DNA of 57,256 nt from Chersky-840 sp035532735 (GTDB lineage Bacteria > Actinomycetota > Acidimicrobiia > Acidimicrobiales > UBA8190): the NCBI GenBank assembly GCA_035532735.1, contig DATKQM010000008.1, positions 1 to 57,256 on the forward strand. Direction: 5' to 3'. A model generated the notes under the pieces. The model was not told the DNA's origin, searched no databases, and saw only the letters and a list, made by a program, of their open reading frames with translations. Below are positions 7,815-16,421 of this stretch, piece by piece. Position 1 is the stretch's first letter. Each line of letters starts with the position of its first letter. The position numbers and the translations under genes were made by a program.

Positions 7815-9164
7815 TCAACCTTCCAGGTACTGGCCGAGGGTGGCGTGGAAATGGCGGATCCGGCTCTCCTGGTAGCGGGCCAGGGTCACGTCGGGGCCGG
7901 CCGCGGACTCGAGCCCCCGCTGGACGCGGGCCAGGGTGGCGGTGTCCTGGTCGAGGATGCGACCCAGATAGCCGAGCTCGGGCGCATCGGCCCACCGTTC
8001 GCCGGCGGCGAGATGCCGGGTCGGCGCCGGGGGCGGTCGGGGGCCGGTCACCGGTATGGGCTCGAGCAACATGACATCCATCACCGCGGCGGTGTGGTCG
8101 TCGTCATGGGGCCGGAACCGGTAGACGAGGGGTGTGGTGTAGCCCGCCCAGGGCACGAAGTTGGGGAAGACGAAGTACTCGATGGCGTCGAGGGCCTCAC
8201 AGTCGGAGATCGACGAGTAGTCACCCCCGGTGCGGTCCGCCAACTGTCGACGGGTCCGCTCGGCCAGGACCCGGCGGGCGCTGGAACCCTCGGGGACCAC
8301 GGCGTCGTCGTCCTTGGTGAGGAACATGGCGTCGAGGATGTCCTGCTCCTCGACACCCACCTCGACGTGCTCACTGGCGATCCCCACCGGCGTGATCATC
8401 CGGTTGACGTGCCGGACACCCCCGTAGACGTCGTACTGGGTTTGGGTGTCGCCACTGGTCTTGAGCAACTGGGGATGGACGGCGACGGTGTGATAGCTCT
8501 CGATGAAGGCCTCGAGAGCCACCTTCCAATTGCACGGGACCACTCGGACGACATGGGCGGTGAGGTAGCGCTCCGCGAGGTCCCAGGCCGCGAAATGCTC
8601 GGGAAGGATCTCGAGGTACTCCTCGAGGCTCGGGGCCCCGTTGTCGACGGTCACGAAGACGAAGCCGCCCCAGGTCCCGAGGCGCGCCTCGGGGAGACAG
8701 AACGACGAGACCTCGACGTGGGGGAAGTCCCAGGGACAGGGCATCCCCGCGAAGGAGCCGTCGAGGTTCCAGGTGAACCCGTGGAAAGGACACCGGAGCT
8801 CGTCGAGATGACCGGGTTGGATCTGCAACCGGGTGCCCCGGTGGAGACAGGAGTTGTGAAAGGCCCGGACCTCGTCCGGGGCAGTGCGGACCACGACGAG
8901 GGACAGGCCCGGCGCGTCGTAGACGACACTGTCACCGACGTCGGGGATCTGCTCCAGACGACAGGCCATCTGCCAGACGCGGGCCCAGACCTTGTCGAGC
9001 TCGATCTCGTGGACCGCTCGACTGGTGTACCGGGCCCGGGGGACCGACGTCGTGGCCGGGGTGGCGTCGCCCAGGGCCCGGAGCACAGAAGGGACCGGCC
9101 GGGTGTCGTGATCGAGGAGCTCCTGCATGAGCCGGGCCCCGTGGCGGGGCTCGGGCGGGTTCAC
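7815..9164 (-). CDS. Rieske non-heme iron oxygenase, large (alpha) subunit type
   Basis: About 449 residues. The Rieske [2Fe-2S] site is CLHRGT...CPFHGF (Cys-x-His ... Cys-x2-His), and the mononuclear iron site is in EAFIESYHTVAVHP, so it should hydroxylate a substrate with electrons from a reductase not encoded here. The GTG at 9164 overlaps the upstream stop as GTGA and has GGGGGA before it; ATG at 9128 (437 residues) is the alternative. It is the second gene in the KstD-Rieske-ligase-oxidase run. Sterol-type KshA or aromatic hydroxylation are both compatible. Confidence 0.9.
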   Translation of the reverse strand: MNPPEPRHGARLMQELLDHDTRPVPSVLRALGDATPATTSVPRARYTSRAVHEIELDKVWARVWQMACRLEQIPDVGDSVVYDAPGLSLVVVRTAPDEVRAFHNSCLHRGTRLQIQPGHLDELRCPFHGFTWNLDGSFAGMPCPWDFPHVEVSSFCLPEARLGTWGGFVFVTVDNGAPSLEEYLEILPEHFAAWDLAERYLTAHVVRVVPCNWKVALEAFIESYHTVAVHPQLLKTSGDTQTQYDVYGGVRHVNRMITPVGIASEHVEVGVEEQDILDAMFLTKDDDAVVPEGSSARRVLAERTRRQLADRTGGDYSSISDCEALDAIEYFVFPNFVPWAGYTTPLVYRFRPHDDDHTAAVMDVMLLEPIPVTGPRPPPAPTRHLAAGERWADAPELGYLGRILDQDTATLARVQRGLESAAGPDVTLARYQESRIRHFHATLGQYLEG

Positions 9165-10792
9165 CGGTCCCCCGCCGCGGCCTCGCCGGCCCGGAACCCG
9201 AACACGAGGGCCGGCCCGAGCGTGGCTCCGCCCGCCACGGTGGCGGTGCCGAAGGGGCTCGCCGCGGCGTTGCCCGCCACGTACAGGCCGGGGACCGCAA
9301 CGCCCTTCGACGACAAGACCCGACCCGAACCATCGGTACGGGGGCCACCCTTGGTCCCCATGCAACCGAGATGGACTTCGAGGGCGTAGAAGGGGGCCTC
9401 GCACAACGGTGCCAACGTCGGGTGGGGGGCGCTCGGGTCGCCGATCCATCGGTCGTAGGGGAACGAGCCCCGTCCGTAGTCGGGGTCCGAGCCGACCGCG
9501 GCGGCTGGGTTGAACCGTGTCACGGTCTTCGCCAACGCGCCCGGCTCCATCCCGATCATCTTGCCCAGCGCGTCGAGGTCATCGGCGCGGGCCAACCACT
9601 CCGGGTCAGAGACACCCGGGTCAGCTTCGGGAGAGCCGGGCTCGAGGGGGCCGACCGGGTAGCGACGGCGATAGGCGGCGTCGAAGACCAACCAGAAGGG
9701 ACCGGCCGATCCTGTGCCGTCAGGCGGCACTGGGCCATCCGCCGACGATGCGGCGCGCATGGCCCGGCCCACGTCGCCGTAGTTCTGAGCCTCGTCGACG
9801 AACCGTCGCCCGTTCCGGTCCACCATGATCGCCCCCGGTTGGGCCCGCTCGCCATGGAGTGGTCGGTAGTGGACCACGCCGTCGACGGATTCACCGGGCA
9901 CCGAGATGGCCGGCATCCACCAACCCTCCGACGCGTTCGCCGTCACCGAGTCGACTGCCATCACCATCTGGAGGCCGTCACCGCTGCACCCCCCCGGCCC
10001 CAACGGGGCGATGGTCGGTCCCCGGAGGTACCGGCTCACCAGAGCTGGGTCGTGTTGGAAGCCCCCCGTGGCGAGGACGACCCGCCCGGGCACGAGGTCT
10101 CCGTCGACCACGACCCCGACCACCGAGTCGTCCACGATCTCGAGTCCGGTGGCCCGGGCCGAGGTCCGGACCTCGACGCCGGCGTCGAGGACCCCGCTGA
10201 GGAGTCCCCCCACGAGAGCCCGGCCCCGGACATGGCCCCGGAGGACCACCCCGTCGTTGGCCGGCGCACCGGACGGGGCGGTCAAGGCGGCCGTGTCGGT
10301 CGGGGAGGGTTGGTCGAAGGCGGACTGGACCCGCCCCTCGAGAGCGCTCGGCAGGCGGAGGGGCCGGGGCCACATCGACCGACCCCCGGCCCTGGCTCCG
10401 GAGAGCTCACCCCGGTAGTCGGGCCAGTGCTCGAGGACCTCCCATTCGATGGGTGTCCGGGCTTCGATGGCGTCGGCCACCCGACCGGTGTCGGACAGGA
10501 AGGCCCGGACGAGCTCGAGGTCGACCTCCTCACCGCCGGCCCCGGCCACGTACCGCAGAGCGTCATCGATGCTGTCTTCTTTACTGCCTTCTTTACTGCC
10601 TTCTTTACTGCGGCCGTGGCCGGGCATCCAGACCACGCCCCCCGACATGGCCGTGGTGCCTCCGACGGAGGGGGCCCGCTCGAGGACCGTCACGTCCGCG
10701 CCCGCACCGGACGCGGCCAGGGCGGCCGCCAATCCGGCTGCCCCGGACCCCACGATGACGACCGATGGGACGACCGAAGGGGTGCCGGGCAC
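9161..10792 (-). CDS. FAD-binding dehydrogenase, 3-ketosteroid delta1-dehydrogenase/fumarate reductase family
   Basis: A 543-residue flavoprotein. It opens with the dinucleotide-binding fold VVIVGSGAAGLAAALAA and VLERAPSVGGTT, and ends with the family signature GLYVAGNAAASPFG followed by GGATLGPALVFG. Enzymes of this family introduce a carbon-carbon double bond into ketosteroids or reduce related enones. A 12-bp repeat inserts SKEGSKEGSKED at about residues 62-73, in a surface loop after the FAD motif. GTG at 10792 is the likely start. It is the first gene of the minus-strand run and is divergent from the short-chain dehydrogenase, with 79 bp between. KstD is likely but not proven. Confidence 0.88.
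   Translation of the reverse strand: MPGTPSVVPSVVIVGSGAAGLAAALAASGAGADVTVLERAPSVGGTTAMSGGVVWMPGHGRSKEGSKEGSKEDSIDDALRYVAGAGGEEVDLELVRAFLSDTGRVADAIEARTPIEWEVLEHWPDYRGELSGARAGGRSMWPRPLRLPSALEGRVQSAFDQPSPTDTAALTAPSGAPANDGVVLRGHVRGRALVGGLLSGVLDAGVEVRTSARATGLEIVDDSVVGVVVDGDLVPGRVVLATGGFQHDPALVSRYLRGPTIAPLGPGGCSGDGLQMVMAVDSVTANASEGWWMPAISVPGESVDGVVHYRPLHGERAQPGAIMVDRNGRRFVDEAQNYGDVGRAMRAASSADGPVPPDGTGSAGPFWLVFDAAYRRRYPVGPLEPGSPEADPGVSDPEWLARADDLDALGKMIGMEPGALAKTVTRFNPAAAVGSDPDYGRGSFPYDRWIGDPSAPHPTLAPLCEAPFYALEVHLGCMGTKGGPRTDGSGRVLSSKGVAVPGLYVAGNAAASPFGTATVAGGATLGPALVFGFRAGEAAAGDR
10576..10611. repeat. Three perfect copies of a 12-bp repeat inside the KstD-like gene
   Basis: CTTCTTTACTGC occurs three times in a row on the plus strand and encodes Ser-Lys-Glu-Gly units on the minus strand. 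Frame is preserved at any copy number. Its AT-rich composition stands out from the surrounding gene. Confidence 0.95.
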
Positions 10793-10859
10793 GGGGTAAG
10801 GGTACGTCCCCTCTCTCGGCGGGGTCGGGGTCGGGGTATCGCCGGGCGGTGCGGCCTCC

Positions 10860-10865
10860 TACCAT
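10860..10865 (+). promoter_or_regulatory. Leaderless -10 element of the short-chain dehydrogenase gene
   Basis: TACCAT ends 6 nt before the ATG at 10872, the TANNNT-N6-start layout of actinobacterial leaderless transcripts. No Shine-Dalgarno sequence is visible. It also supports the start choice. Confidence 0.65.
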
Positions 10866-10871
10866 CGGGTC

Positions 10872-11690
10872 ATGGCCCTGGCTCCCCCGTCACCCACCTC
10901 CACCGCTCTGGTCACCGGCGCATCGTCGGGGATCGGCGCCGATCTGGCTCGGGAATTGGCCAAGCGGGGCCACGGGGTCACCTTGGTCGCCCGGCGCGAA
11001 GCCCGACTCACCGAGCTCGCCGCTGAGCTCCACAAGGCCCATGGCGTCCGTGCCGAGGTGGTCGGGCTCGACCTCACCGACGCTGATGCCCGGGGCGGGT
11101 TGCCCGGCACCGTGGCCGAGCGGGGCCTCACCGTCGACATCCTCGTCAACAACGCGGGGTTCTCCACCACGGGCCCCGTCCACAAGAGCGATCGCCAGCG
11201 CGAGATGGCGATGATCCGCACCGACGTCGAAGCAGTCGTCGACCTCTGCTCCATCTTCGTGCCCGGGATGGTCGAGCGCGGACGCGGAGCGGTGTTGAAC
11301 GTGGCGTCGACGGCCGCATTCCAACCCCTTCCCGGCCAGGCCGGCTACGGAGGGTCGAAGGCCTTCGTCCTCTCCTACACCCGGGCCCTGCGCGCCGAGG
11401 TCCGCGCCGCGGCCACGGGCGTCACGGTCACCGCACTGTGCCCCGGTCCGGTGAAGACCGAGTTCGCGGAGTCCGCCGGTTTCACCGAGGAGGAATCCGA
11501 GTCCTCCCTCCCCAAGTTCATGTGGGTCCCCGCCGCCGAGGTGGCCCGCCTCGCCGTGGTGGGCATGGAACAGGGCAAGGCTGTCGTCATCCCGGGGTTC
11601 GCCAACCGGGTGGGGGCAGGGTTCGCCCGCACCGCGCCTCAACAGGCCCTGGCGGCATTCCTCGCCCGCCAGCACCCGGCGCTCAGGTAA
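10872..11690 (+). CDS. Short-chain dehydrogenase/reductase (classical SDR)
   Basis: 272 residues with the NAD(P) motif TGASSGIG, NNAG, and the active-site YGGSK. A longer C-terminal part than minimal SDRs resembles DltE/17-beta-type reductases. It oxidises or reduces an alcohol/ketone; substrate unknown. The SRPBCC gene follows after 6 bp, so they are probably co-transcribed. The leaderless -10 hexamer supports the ATG at 10872. Confidence 0.9.
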   Translation: MALAPPSPTSTALVTGASSGIGADLARELAKRGHGVTLVARREARLTELAAELHKAHGVRAEVVGLDLTDADARGGLPGTVAERGLTVDILVNNAGFSTTGPVHKSDRQREMAMIRTDVEAVVDLCSIFVPGMVERGRGAVLNVASTAAFQPLPGQAGYGGSKAFVLSYTRALRAEVRAAATGVTVTALCPGPVKTEFAESAGFTEEESESSLPKFMWVPAAEVARLAVVGMEQGKAVVIPGFANRVGAGFARTAPQQALAAFLARQHPALR

Positions 11691-11696
11691 GCCGCA

Positions 11697-12161
11697 ATGC
11701 ACGGAGACGTCATCACGGTGGAGCGGCTCATCCACGCACCTGCGGAGGCGATCTTCGCCATCGTGGCCGACCCCGGCCGCCACCGTGACATCGACGGCTC
11801 GGGGGCCATCCAGGGCGCGAAGGCGGGCGGGCCCCGGCGCTTGGCCCTGGGGTCGAAGTTCGGGATGTCGATGCGGGTGGGGATCCCCTACTCGATGGTG
11901 AGCACCGTCATCGAGTTCGAGGACAACCGACGGATCGCGTGGCAGACGAGGCCGCCCGGCATCGTCGGACGGGTCGCGGCCGGACGGATCTGGCGCTACG
12001 AGCTCGAGCCCGTCGAGGACGGGACACTTGTCAAAGAGAGCTGGGACTTGTCCCAGGACATGCAGCGCTGGTTCTTGAAGATCGGTCCGCTCCCCGAGAC
12101 CACCCGGAAGAACATGGAGAAGACCCTGGCCCGCATCGAGGAGCTCACCACCTCGACGTGA
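11697..12161 (+). CDS. SRPBCC (START-like) family protein
   Basis: 154 residues with the SRPBCC opening (VERLIHAPAEAIFAIVADPGRH) shortened here, followed by the beta-rich cup (VSTVIEFEDNRRIAWQT, YELEPVEDGTLVKESWD) and a long C-terminal helix. Such proteins bind a hydrophobic ligand; some act as cyclases or hydrolases. It is 6 bp downstream of the SDR gene, so the two may act on the same ligand. Its stop converges on the GH26 gene with a 16-bp gap. Confidence 0.85.
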   Translation: MHGDVITVERLIHAPAEAIFAIVADPGRHRDIDGSGAIQGAKAGGPRRLALGSKFGMSMRVGIPYSMVSTVIEFEDNRRIAWQTRPPGIVGRVAAGRIWRYELEPVEDGTLVKESWDLSQDMQRWFLKIGPLPETTRKNMEKTLARIEELTTST

Positions 12162-12177
12162 GCGCTTCCCGACGGGA

Positions 12178-13140
12178 TCAGCCGAAGTCGGCTCGGAAGG
12201 CCGCCAGCGCGTTGGGGAACCTGCCGTCGGTGATGTCGTCTCGCTGGGAGGCGTCCACCGTGAAGATGTTGGTCCACGCCACGCTGTGCGACGAGATCCA
12301 CGACGCGAAGTTGTTCACGAAATAGGGGTCGTCGCCCAAACCGTGGCCGTCGCTGCGAATGGCCACCCCCCACTCGGGAAAGACGATCGGCTTGCCGTGG
12401 GCGGCCGCGAACGAGGCCAGCCAGTTGAGCCCCCACGTCTCGGAGAGCTGTCCCGCCCACCCGTTGGCCGGGGTCTGTGGTCGGACCCACGACTCGTCGT
12501 AGAGATCGGTGCCGATGAAGTCCACATAGCCGTTCCCGGGGTAGGCCAGGCTGGGGTTGTAGGGCCGGCCGTGCGAGTTCCCACCGTTGGGGTTCCAGAC
12601 GAACTTGAACGACTCGCCGGGCACCGACCGCATGGCTCTCACGATGTTCTGGAAATATCGCGCGTACTTGACCGCGGCCCGGGCGTTGTGGACGCTCCAC
12701 TTGTACCAGTTGCCGTTGAACTCCCACCCGAGCCGCAGGTATGCGCCGCCCTCCCCGGCGTTGACGAGATTGCGCGCCAGCGTGACGAAGTACGAGTTGT
12801 ACGCGCCTCTGGCCCCATGCGACAGCGTGCTCCGGCCCTGCTTCGGAAGCATCGGCACCCCCAACACGAGCCGGTAGCCCGAATACCTCCACGCGCCGAT
12901 GCCCGAAGCCCCGTCCAGGGCGGCCCAGGTCGAGGACCAGTCGAGGTAGTCAGTCGCCAGCGTGGGGTGGGTACCGGTCTTGGACCCGAAGGCTGCGACC
13001 CCGCCGGGATTGCCCCATCCGGCGTAATCCCCGAGCGGGACCGAGCGTGCCGACGCGGCGGCGGTTCCCGCTGACGACCCGATCAGGACGACGAGAACGG
13101 CGGCAACGAACCATGAGGATCGTGTCACTGTCCTACCCAT
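12178..13140 (-). CDS. Secreted glycoside hydrolase, GH26 (beta-mannanase-like)
   Basis: 320 residues. A cleavable signal peptide is evident (basic start, hydrophobic FVAAVLVVLIGSSAG, then ATAAASA-like cleavage region). The catalytic part carries LRLGWEFNGNWY, whose Glu is the family acid/base, and KPIVFPEWGVA, whose Glu is the nucleophile, which together fit GH26. It should cut beta-mannan or a related glycan outside the cell. The upstream region has GGGGGCGGAG next to the ATG. It stands alone between convergent and divergent neighbours. Exact substrate is uncertain. Confidence 0.82.
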   Translation of the reverse strand: MGRTVTRSSWFVAAVLVVLIGSSAGTAAASARSVPLGDYAGWGNPGGVAAFGSKTGTHPTLATDYLDWSSTWAALDGASGIGAWRYSGYRLVLGVPMLPKQGRSTLSHGARGAYNSYFVTLARNLVNAGEGGAYLRLGWEFNGNWYKWSVHNARAAVKYARYFQNIVRAMRSVPGESFKFVWNPNGGNSHGRPYNPSLAYPGNGYVDFIGTDLYDESWVRPQTPANGWAGQLSETWGLNWLASFAAAHGKPIVFPEWGVAIRSDGHGLGDDPYFVNNFASWISSHSVAWTNIFTVDASQRDDITDGRFPNALAAFRADFG

Positions 13141-13236
13141 CTCCGCCCCCTACCCGAACCCCCACCCACCAGAAAGCCGGCGCCGACTCGGCGCCCGGAT
13201 CATATCCCGGGCCACGCCCTTTCGACCGGGCCGGAC

Positions 13237-13242
13237 TAGCCT
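13237..13242 (+). promoter_or_regulatory. Leaderless -10 element of the CMD-family gene
   Basis: TAGCCT followed by six bases and the ATG at 13249. No ribosome-binding site is visible, which fits a leaderless transcript. Confidence 0.65.
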
Positions 13243-13248
13243 GGCGCC

Positions 13249-13734
13249 ATGGCAAGGATCTCATTTCCCGACCGGGGTTACGGCGAGCACGTGGACTGGG
13301 CGCTGCTGCGTCCCGAGATGGCCGCGGGCATGGGAGCGCTCTCCCAAGCGGTCTACAAGAACACCAAGCTGCCCATCCGCGAGCGCGAGTCGGCCCGGTG
13401 GACGATCGCGCTCATCAACGACTGCGCTGTCTGCCAGGACACCCGGGCCCGCGACGGCCTGGCCGCCGGGGTCGACGAGGGTTTCTACGGCGAGGTCGCC
13501 AACTGGCGCACCAGTACCGCTCTCAGTGACCGGGAGCGGCTCGCCGCGGAGTTCGCCCAACACTTCGCTCTCGACCACCTCAACATGAGCGAGGAGCTCT
13601 GGGAACGCCTCCGGGGTGCCTTCTCCGACGACGAGCTCGCCGATCTCACCATGTGCTGCGGGATGATGCTCGGCCTGGGTCGGACCCTGGCCGTGGTGGG
13701 TGTCCGCGCTCCGGACAAGCGCATCCTCGTCTGA
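13249..13734 (+). CDS. Carboxymuconolactone decarboxylase / AhpD-like protein
   Basis: 161 all-helical residues with a redox motif Cys59-x-x-Cys62 in NDCAVCQDTRA. In AhpD-type enzymes a His follows the second Cys by four positions; here that position is Arg, so peroxidase-type proton relay may be altered (by-eye reading). Start supported by a leaderless -10 hexamer. It converges on the aldo/keto reductase with 54 bp between. A role in detoxification or ring cleavage is possible but not shown. Confidence 0.85.
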   Translation: MARISFPDRGYGEHVDWALLRPEMAAGMGALSQAVYKNTKLPIRERESARWTIALINDCAVCQDTRARDGLAAGVDEGFYGEVANWRTSTALSDRERLAAEFAQHFALDHLNMSEELWERLRGAFSDDELADLTMCCGMMLGLGRTLAVVGVRAPDKRILV

Positions 13735-13788
13735 GGCGCCTTTGGCCCCGGCCGGGCTTCGTGGCCTGTGGTCAGAAGCCGGCGTGGG

Positions 13789-14769
13789 TCAGAAGTGCCC
13801 GAGCACGGGGTGGGGCATGTAGAGCTCCTCGAGGGCCTTCATCTCCTCACCACTGAGATCGAGCTTCTCCGCCGCCAGGGCGTCGGTGAGATGTCCGGGC
13901 TTGGTGGAGCCGACGATGGGCGCGGTCACCCCGGGGCGGTGCAGCAACCACGCCAGTGCCACCTGCGCCGGCGCCACGTCGCGCTTGGCCGCCACCTCGG
14001 CGACCCGCTCGACCACGTCGAAGTCCGACGGCTGGCTGTAGAGGTAGTCGGTGAACGGGTCGGTGCCCGACCGCGTCGTCCGGCGCTCGTCACCTCGGCC
14101 CCGGTTGCCCGTGAGCACGCCGCGCGCCAGCGGGCTCCAGGGGATGACCCCGATGCCCTGGTCGATGCACAGCGGGATCATCTCCCGCTCCTCCTCGCGA
14201 TAGAGGAGGTTGTAGTGGGGCTGCATGGACACGAACTTGGTCCATCCGTGGCGCTCGGCCACGTGCTGGGCCTGGGCGAACTGCCACGAGAACATGCTGC
14301 TGGCGCCGATGTACCGGGCCTTGCCGGCTCGCACCACGTCGTGGAGCGCGCCCATGGTCTCCTCGATGGGCGTCCGGGGGTCCCAACGGTGGATCTGATA
14401 GAGGTCGACGTAGTCCATCCCGAGTCGCGTCAGCGATGCGTCGATGCCCGACAGGATGTGCTTGCGCGACAGCCCTCCCCCGTTCTCGCCCGGCGTGACG
14501 GGCATGAACACCTTGGTGGCGATGACCATCTCGTCCCGGGTGAGCATCTTGCTCACCAGTCTCCCCGTGGCGACCTCACTGGCACCGCCGGAGTAGGTGT
14601 CGGCGGTGTCGAAGAAGGTGACACCACCTTCGACCGCGGCCCGCACGATGGGCTCGGCGCCATCCTCGTCGAGCACCCATTCCCGCTCGCTGTCGTTGCC
14701 GAAGCTCATCATCCCGAGACAGATCCGAGACACCCGCAAGCCGGTCTTGCCCAGGTTCACGTACTCCAT
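13789..14769 (-). CDS. Aldo/keto reductase
   Basis: 326 residues of the (beta/alpha)8 NADPH reductase family. The tetrad is visible: Asp and Tyr in FFDTADTYSGGASE, Lys in VIATKVF and His in DLYQIHRWD. The family opening EYVNLGKTGLRVSRICLG supports the ATG at 14769 rather than the longer frame, and a TAAGGT hexamer 7 nt upstream agrees. It resembles YajO/AKR11-13 type enzymes that reduce aldehydes. Its promoter lies in the 19-bp gap behind the MetE-like gene. Confidence 0.92.
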   Translation of the reverse strand: MEYVNLGKTGLRVSRICLGMMSFGNDSEREWVLDEDGAEPIVRAAVEGGVTFFDTADTYSGGASEVATGRLVSKMLTRDEMVIATKVFMPVTPGENGGGLSRKHILSGIDASLTRLGMDYVDLYQIHRWDPRTPIEETMGALHDVVRAGKARYIGASSMFSWQFAQAQHVAERHGWTKFVSMQPHYNLLYREEEREMIPLCIDQGIGVIPWSPLARGVLTGNRGRGDERRTTRSGTDPFTDYLYSQPSDFDVVERVAEVAAKRDVAPAQVALAWLLHRPGVTAPIVGSTKPGHLTDALAAEKLDLSGEEMKALEELYMPHPVLGHF

Positions 14770-14776
14770 GAGGCAC

Positions 14777-14782
14777 ACCTTA
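14777..14782 (-). promoter_or_regulatory. Leaderless -10 element of the aldo/keto reductase gene
   Basis: On the minus strand TAAGGT is followed by seven bases and the ATG at 14769. It sits in the short gap after the MetE-like stop codon. Confidence 0.65.
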
Positions 14783-14788
14783 CGCGTG

Positions 14789-15937
14789 TCAGGCGGTCCA
14801 CAGCCTCGTGGTGGCCAGCGCCGCGCCGGCGTGGAGGGCACGGAGCTTCTCCCACACCACCGAAGGGGCGATGTCACCGATCCCCGCCGAGGTGTCGAAA
14901 CCGCAGTCGGTGCCGGCGATGACGCGTCGGGGGTCTCCGACCACCTCCGCCACCCGGACGATTCGGTCCGCCACCACTTCGGGGTGCTCCACGTAGTTGC
15001 TGGTGGTGTCGATCACGCCCGCCACGAGGACCATGTCGTCGGGCAACGGAAACCGTTCGAAGCACCGGTACTCATGGGCATGACGGGGGTTGGCCATCGA
15101 CACCACCAACCCACCCACCTCGGCCCGGTAGAGGAGAGGGAGGATCTCCTCGAGGGCGACATCGAGGGTGTGCGGTCCTTCGTAGTTGCCCCAACACACG
15201 TGCAGGCGCACCCGGACCGGCTCGATCCCGCTCAACGCGGTGTTGATGGCGCCGATGACGAGCTCGACCCATCCCACGAAGTCGGCCAGGGGTCGCTCCG
15301 CGAACAGCGTGTGGCGTTCGAGGGCGAGGTCGGGGGCGTCGATCTGCAACAACAGGCCCCGGCCCACGATGGCCTCGTATTCGGATCGGAGGGCCCCGGC
15401 GACGGCCAGGACGTAGTCCTCCATCGAGGGGTAGCGCCGGTTCTCCATGACCGACGCCACGATCCCCGGCGACGCCGCGGTCATGAACGTCTCGGCGAAA
15501 CCGGCCCCGGCCATGAGTTCGCACTCGGCATCGACCTCTCGGGTGTCGCGGTAGGTGACGTCGCCCACCGCGGCGGGGGCGGCCATGAGGTTCACCTGAC
15601 GACGGAGATGGCGCGGCACGACCAGGTCCAAGAAGTCGGGGTGGTCGAGCAGGTCCCGCATGAGCGGTCGCTGTCCCGTGCCGGCGAATCCGGTCATCCG
15701 GTGCTGGACATAGGTCACGAAGCTCTCTCGGGCCTGCTCCCCGTCGTTGCCGATGTCGATCCCGGCCTCGAGCTGCGCGGCGACTACAGCCGCGGTGGCG
15801 TCGGAGACCGCTCTTTGCAGCTCGGCGGTGTCGACCTCCTCGCCACGGCTCCGCTTCCCGTGGAGCTCGGCGAGAGGTCGCGGCCGGGGCAGGCTGCCGG
15901 CATGGGTGGTGAGGATCCGGGTCTCGCTGCGCAGCAC
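14789..15937 (-). CDS. Cobalamin-independent methionine synthase-like protein (MetE C-domain family)
   Basis: 382 residues of the UROD/MetE barrel superfamily. The opening TTHAGSLPRP is the family N-terminus. Zinc ligands of MetE are recognisable as His-x-Cys in RLHVCWGN and Cys in AGTDCGFD, so zinc-thiolate methyl or alkyl transfer is possible. It is one domain only and lacks the MetE N-terminal half, as in epoxyalkane:CoM transferase-like and archaeal MetE proteins. GTG at 15937 begins 7 bp after the VOC stop. It ends the SDR-VOC-MetE-like run; the substrate is not identifiable. Confidence 0.85.
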   Translation of the reverse strand: MLRSETRILTTHAGSLPRPRPLAELHGKRSRGEEVDTAELQRAVSDATAAVVAAQLEAGIDIGNDGEQARESFVTYVQHRMTGFAGTGQRPLMRDLLDHPDFLDLVVPRHLRRQVNLMAAPAAVGDVTYRDTREVDAECELMAGAGFAETFMTAASPGIVASVMENRRYPSMEDYVLAVAGALRSEYEAIVGRGLLLQIDAPDLALERHTLFAERPLADFVGWVELVIGAINTALSGIEPVRVRLHVCWGNYEGPHTLDVALEEILPLLYRAEVGGLVVSMANPRHAHEYRCFERFPLPDDMVLVAGVIDTTSNYVEHPEVVADRIVRVAEVVGDPRRVIAGTDCGFDTSAGIGDIAPSVVWEKLRALHAGAALATTRLWTA

Positions 15938-15944
15938 GGTCGAA

Positions 15945-16421
15945 TTACCGGGAGGGGACGCCGACGAGCTCGATCCGGATCCCGTCGGGGTCATAGACAC
16001 ACGCCATGGACACAGCCCCTGTCGGTCCGGCCTGCTCGATCCGACGTCCCGGGCCGAAACCCAACGCGCCCAGTCGTGCGACCACCTCGTCGACGTCAAC
16101 GTAGAACGACAACAAGAAGAACCCGGTGCCGGCCCTCGAGGAGCCGGCGGTCGTGTTCTCGGCGTCGTCGTGGGCCGGGGACGGCGCGGCTGGACCGGGT
16201 GGGTCGAAGGTGACGAGCTCGACCACCCCGGCGTCGGCGTGGGCCGGGTCGCCGAGGAAGATGGAACGCAAGGTGGAGCCCGGCGCATCGAAGAGAGTGG
16301 GCCAGTCCCCCTCGAAGACGTGGTCCATGAGGACGTCGAGGCCGATCCCGTCCCGGTAGAAACGAAGGCTCGTGTCCATGTCCCGGACATGGATGGCGCT
16401 GTGATGGACCCGCCCCGCCAT
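15945..16421 (-). CDS. VOC-family protein (glyoxalase/extradiol dioxygenase fold)
   Basis: 158 residues; two beta-alpha-beta-beta-beta modules are visible, opening VHHSAIHVRDMDTSLRFYRD and closing VYDPDGIRIELVGV. The N-terminal His and C-terminal Glu fit the usual metal ligands. The ATG at 16421 shares one base with the SDR stop (TGATG), giving translational coupling. Family members isomerise, epimerise or bind small molecules such as methylmalonyl-CoA; function here unknown. Confidence 0.85.
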   Translation of the reverse strand: MAGRVHHSAIHVRDMDTSLRFYRDGIGLDVLMDHVFEGDWPTLFDAPGSTLRSIFLGDPAHADAGVVELVTFDPPGPAAPSPAHDDAENTTAGSSRAGTGFFLLSFYVDVDEVVARLGALGFGPGRRIEQAGPTGAVSMACVYDPDGIRIELVGVPSR

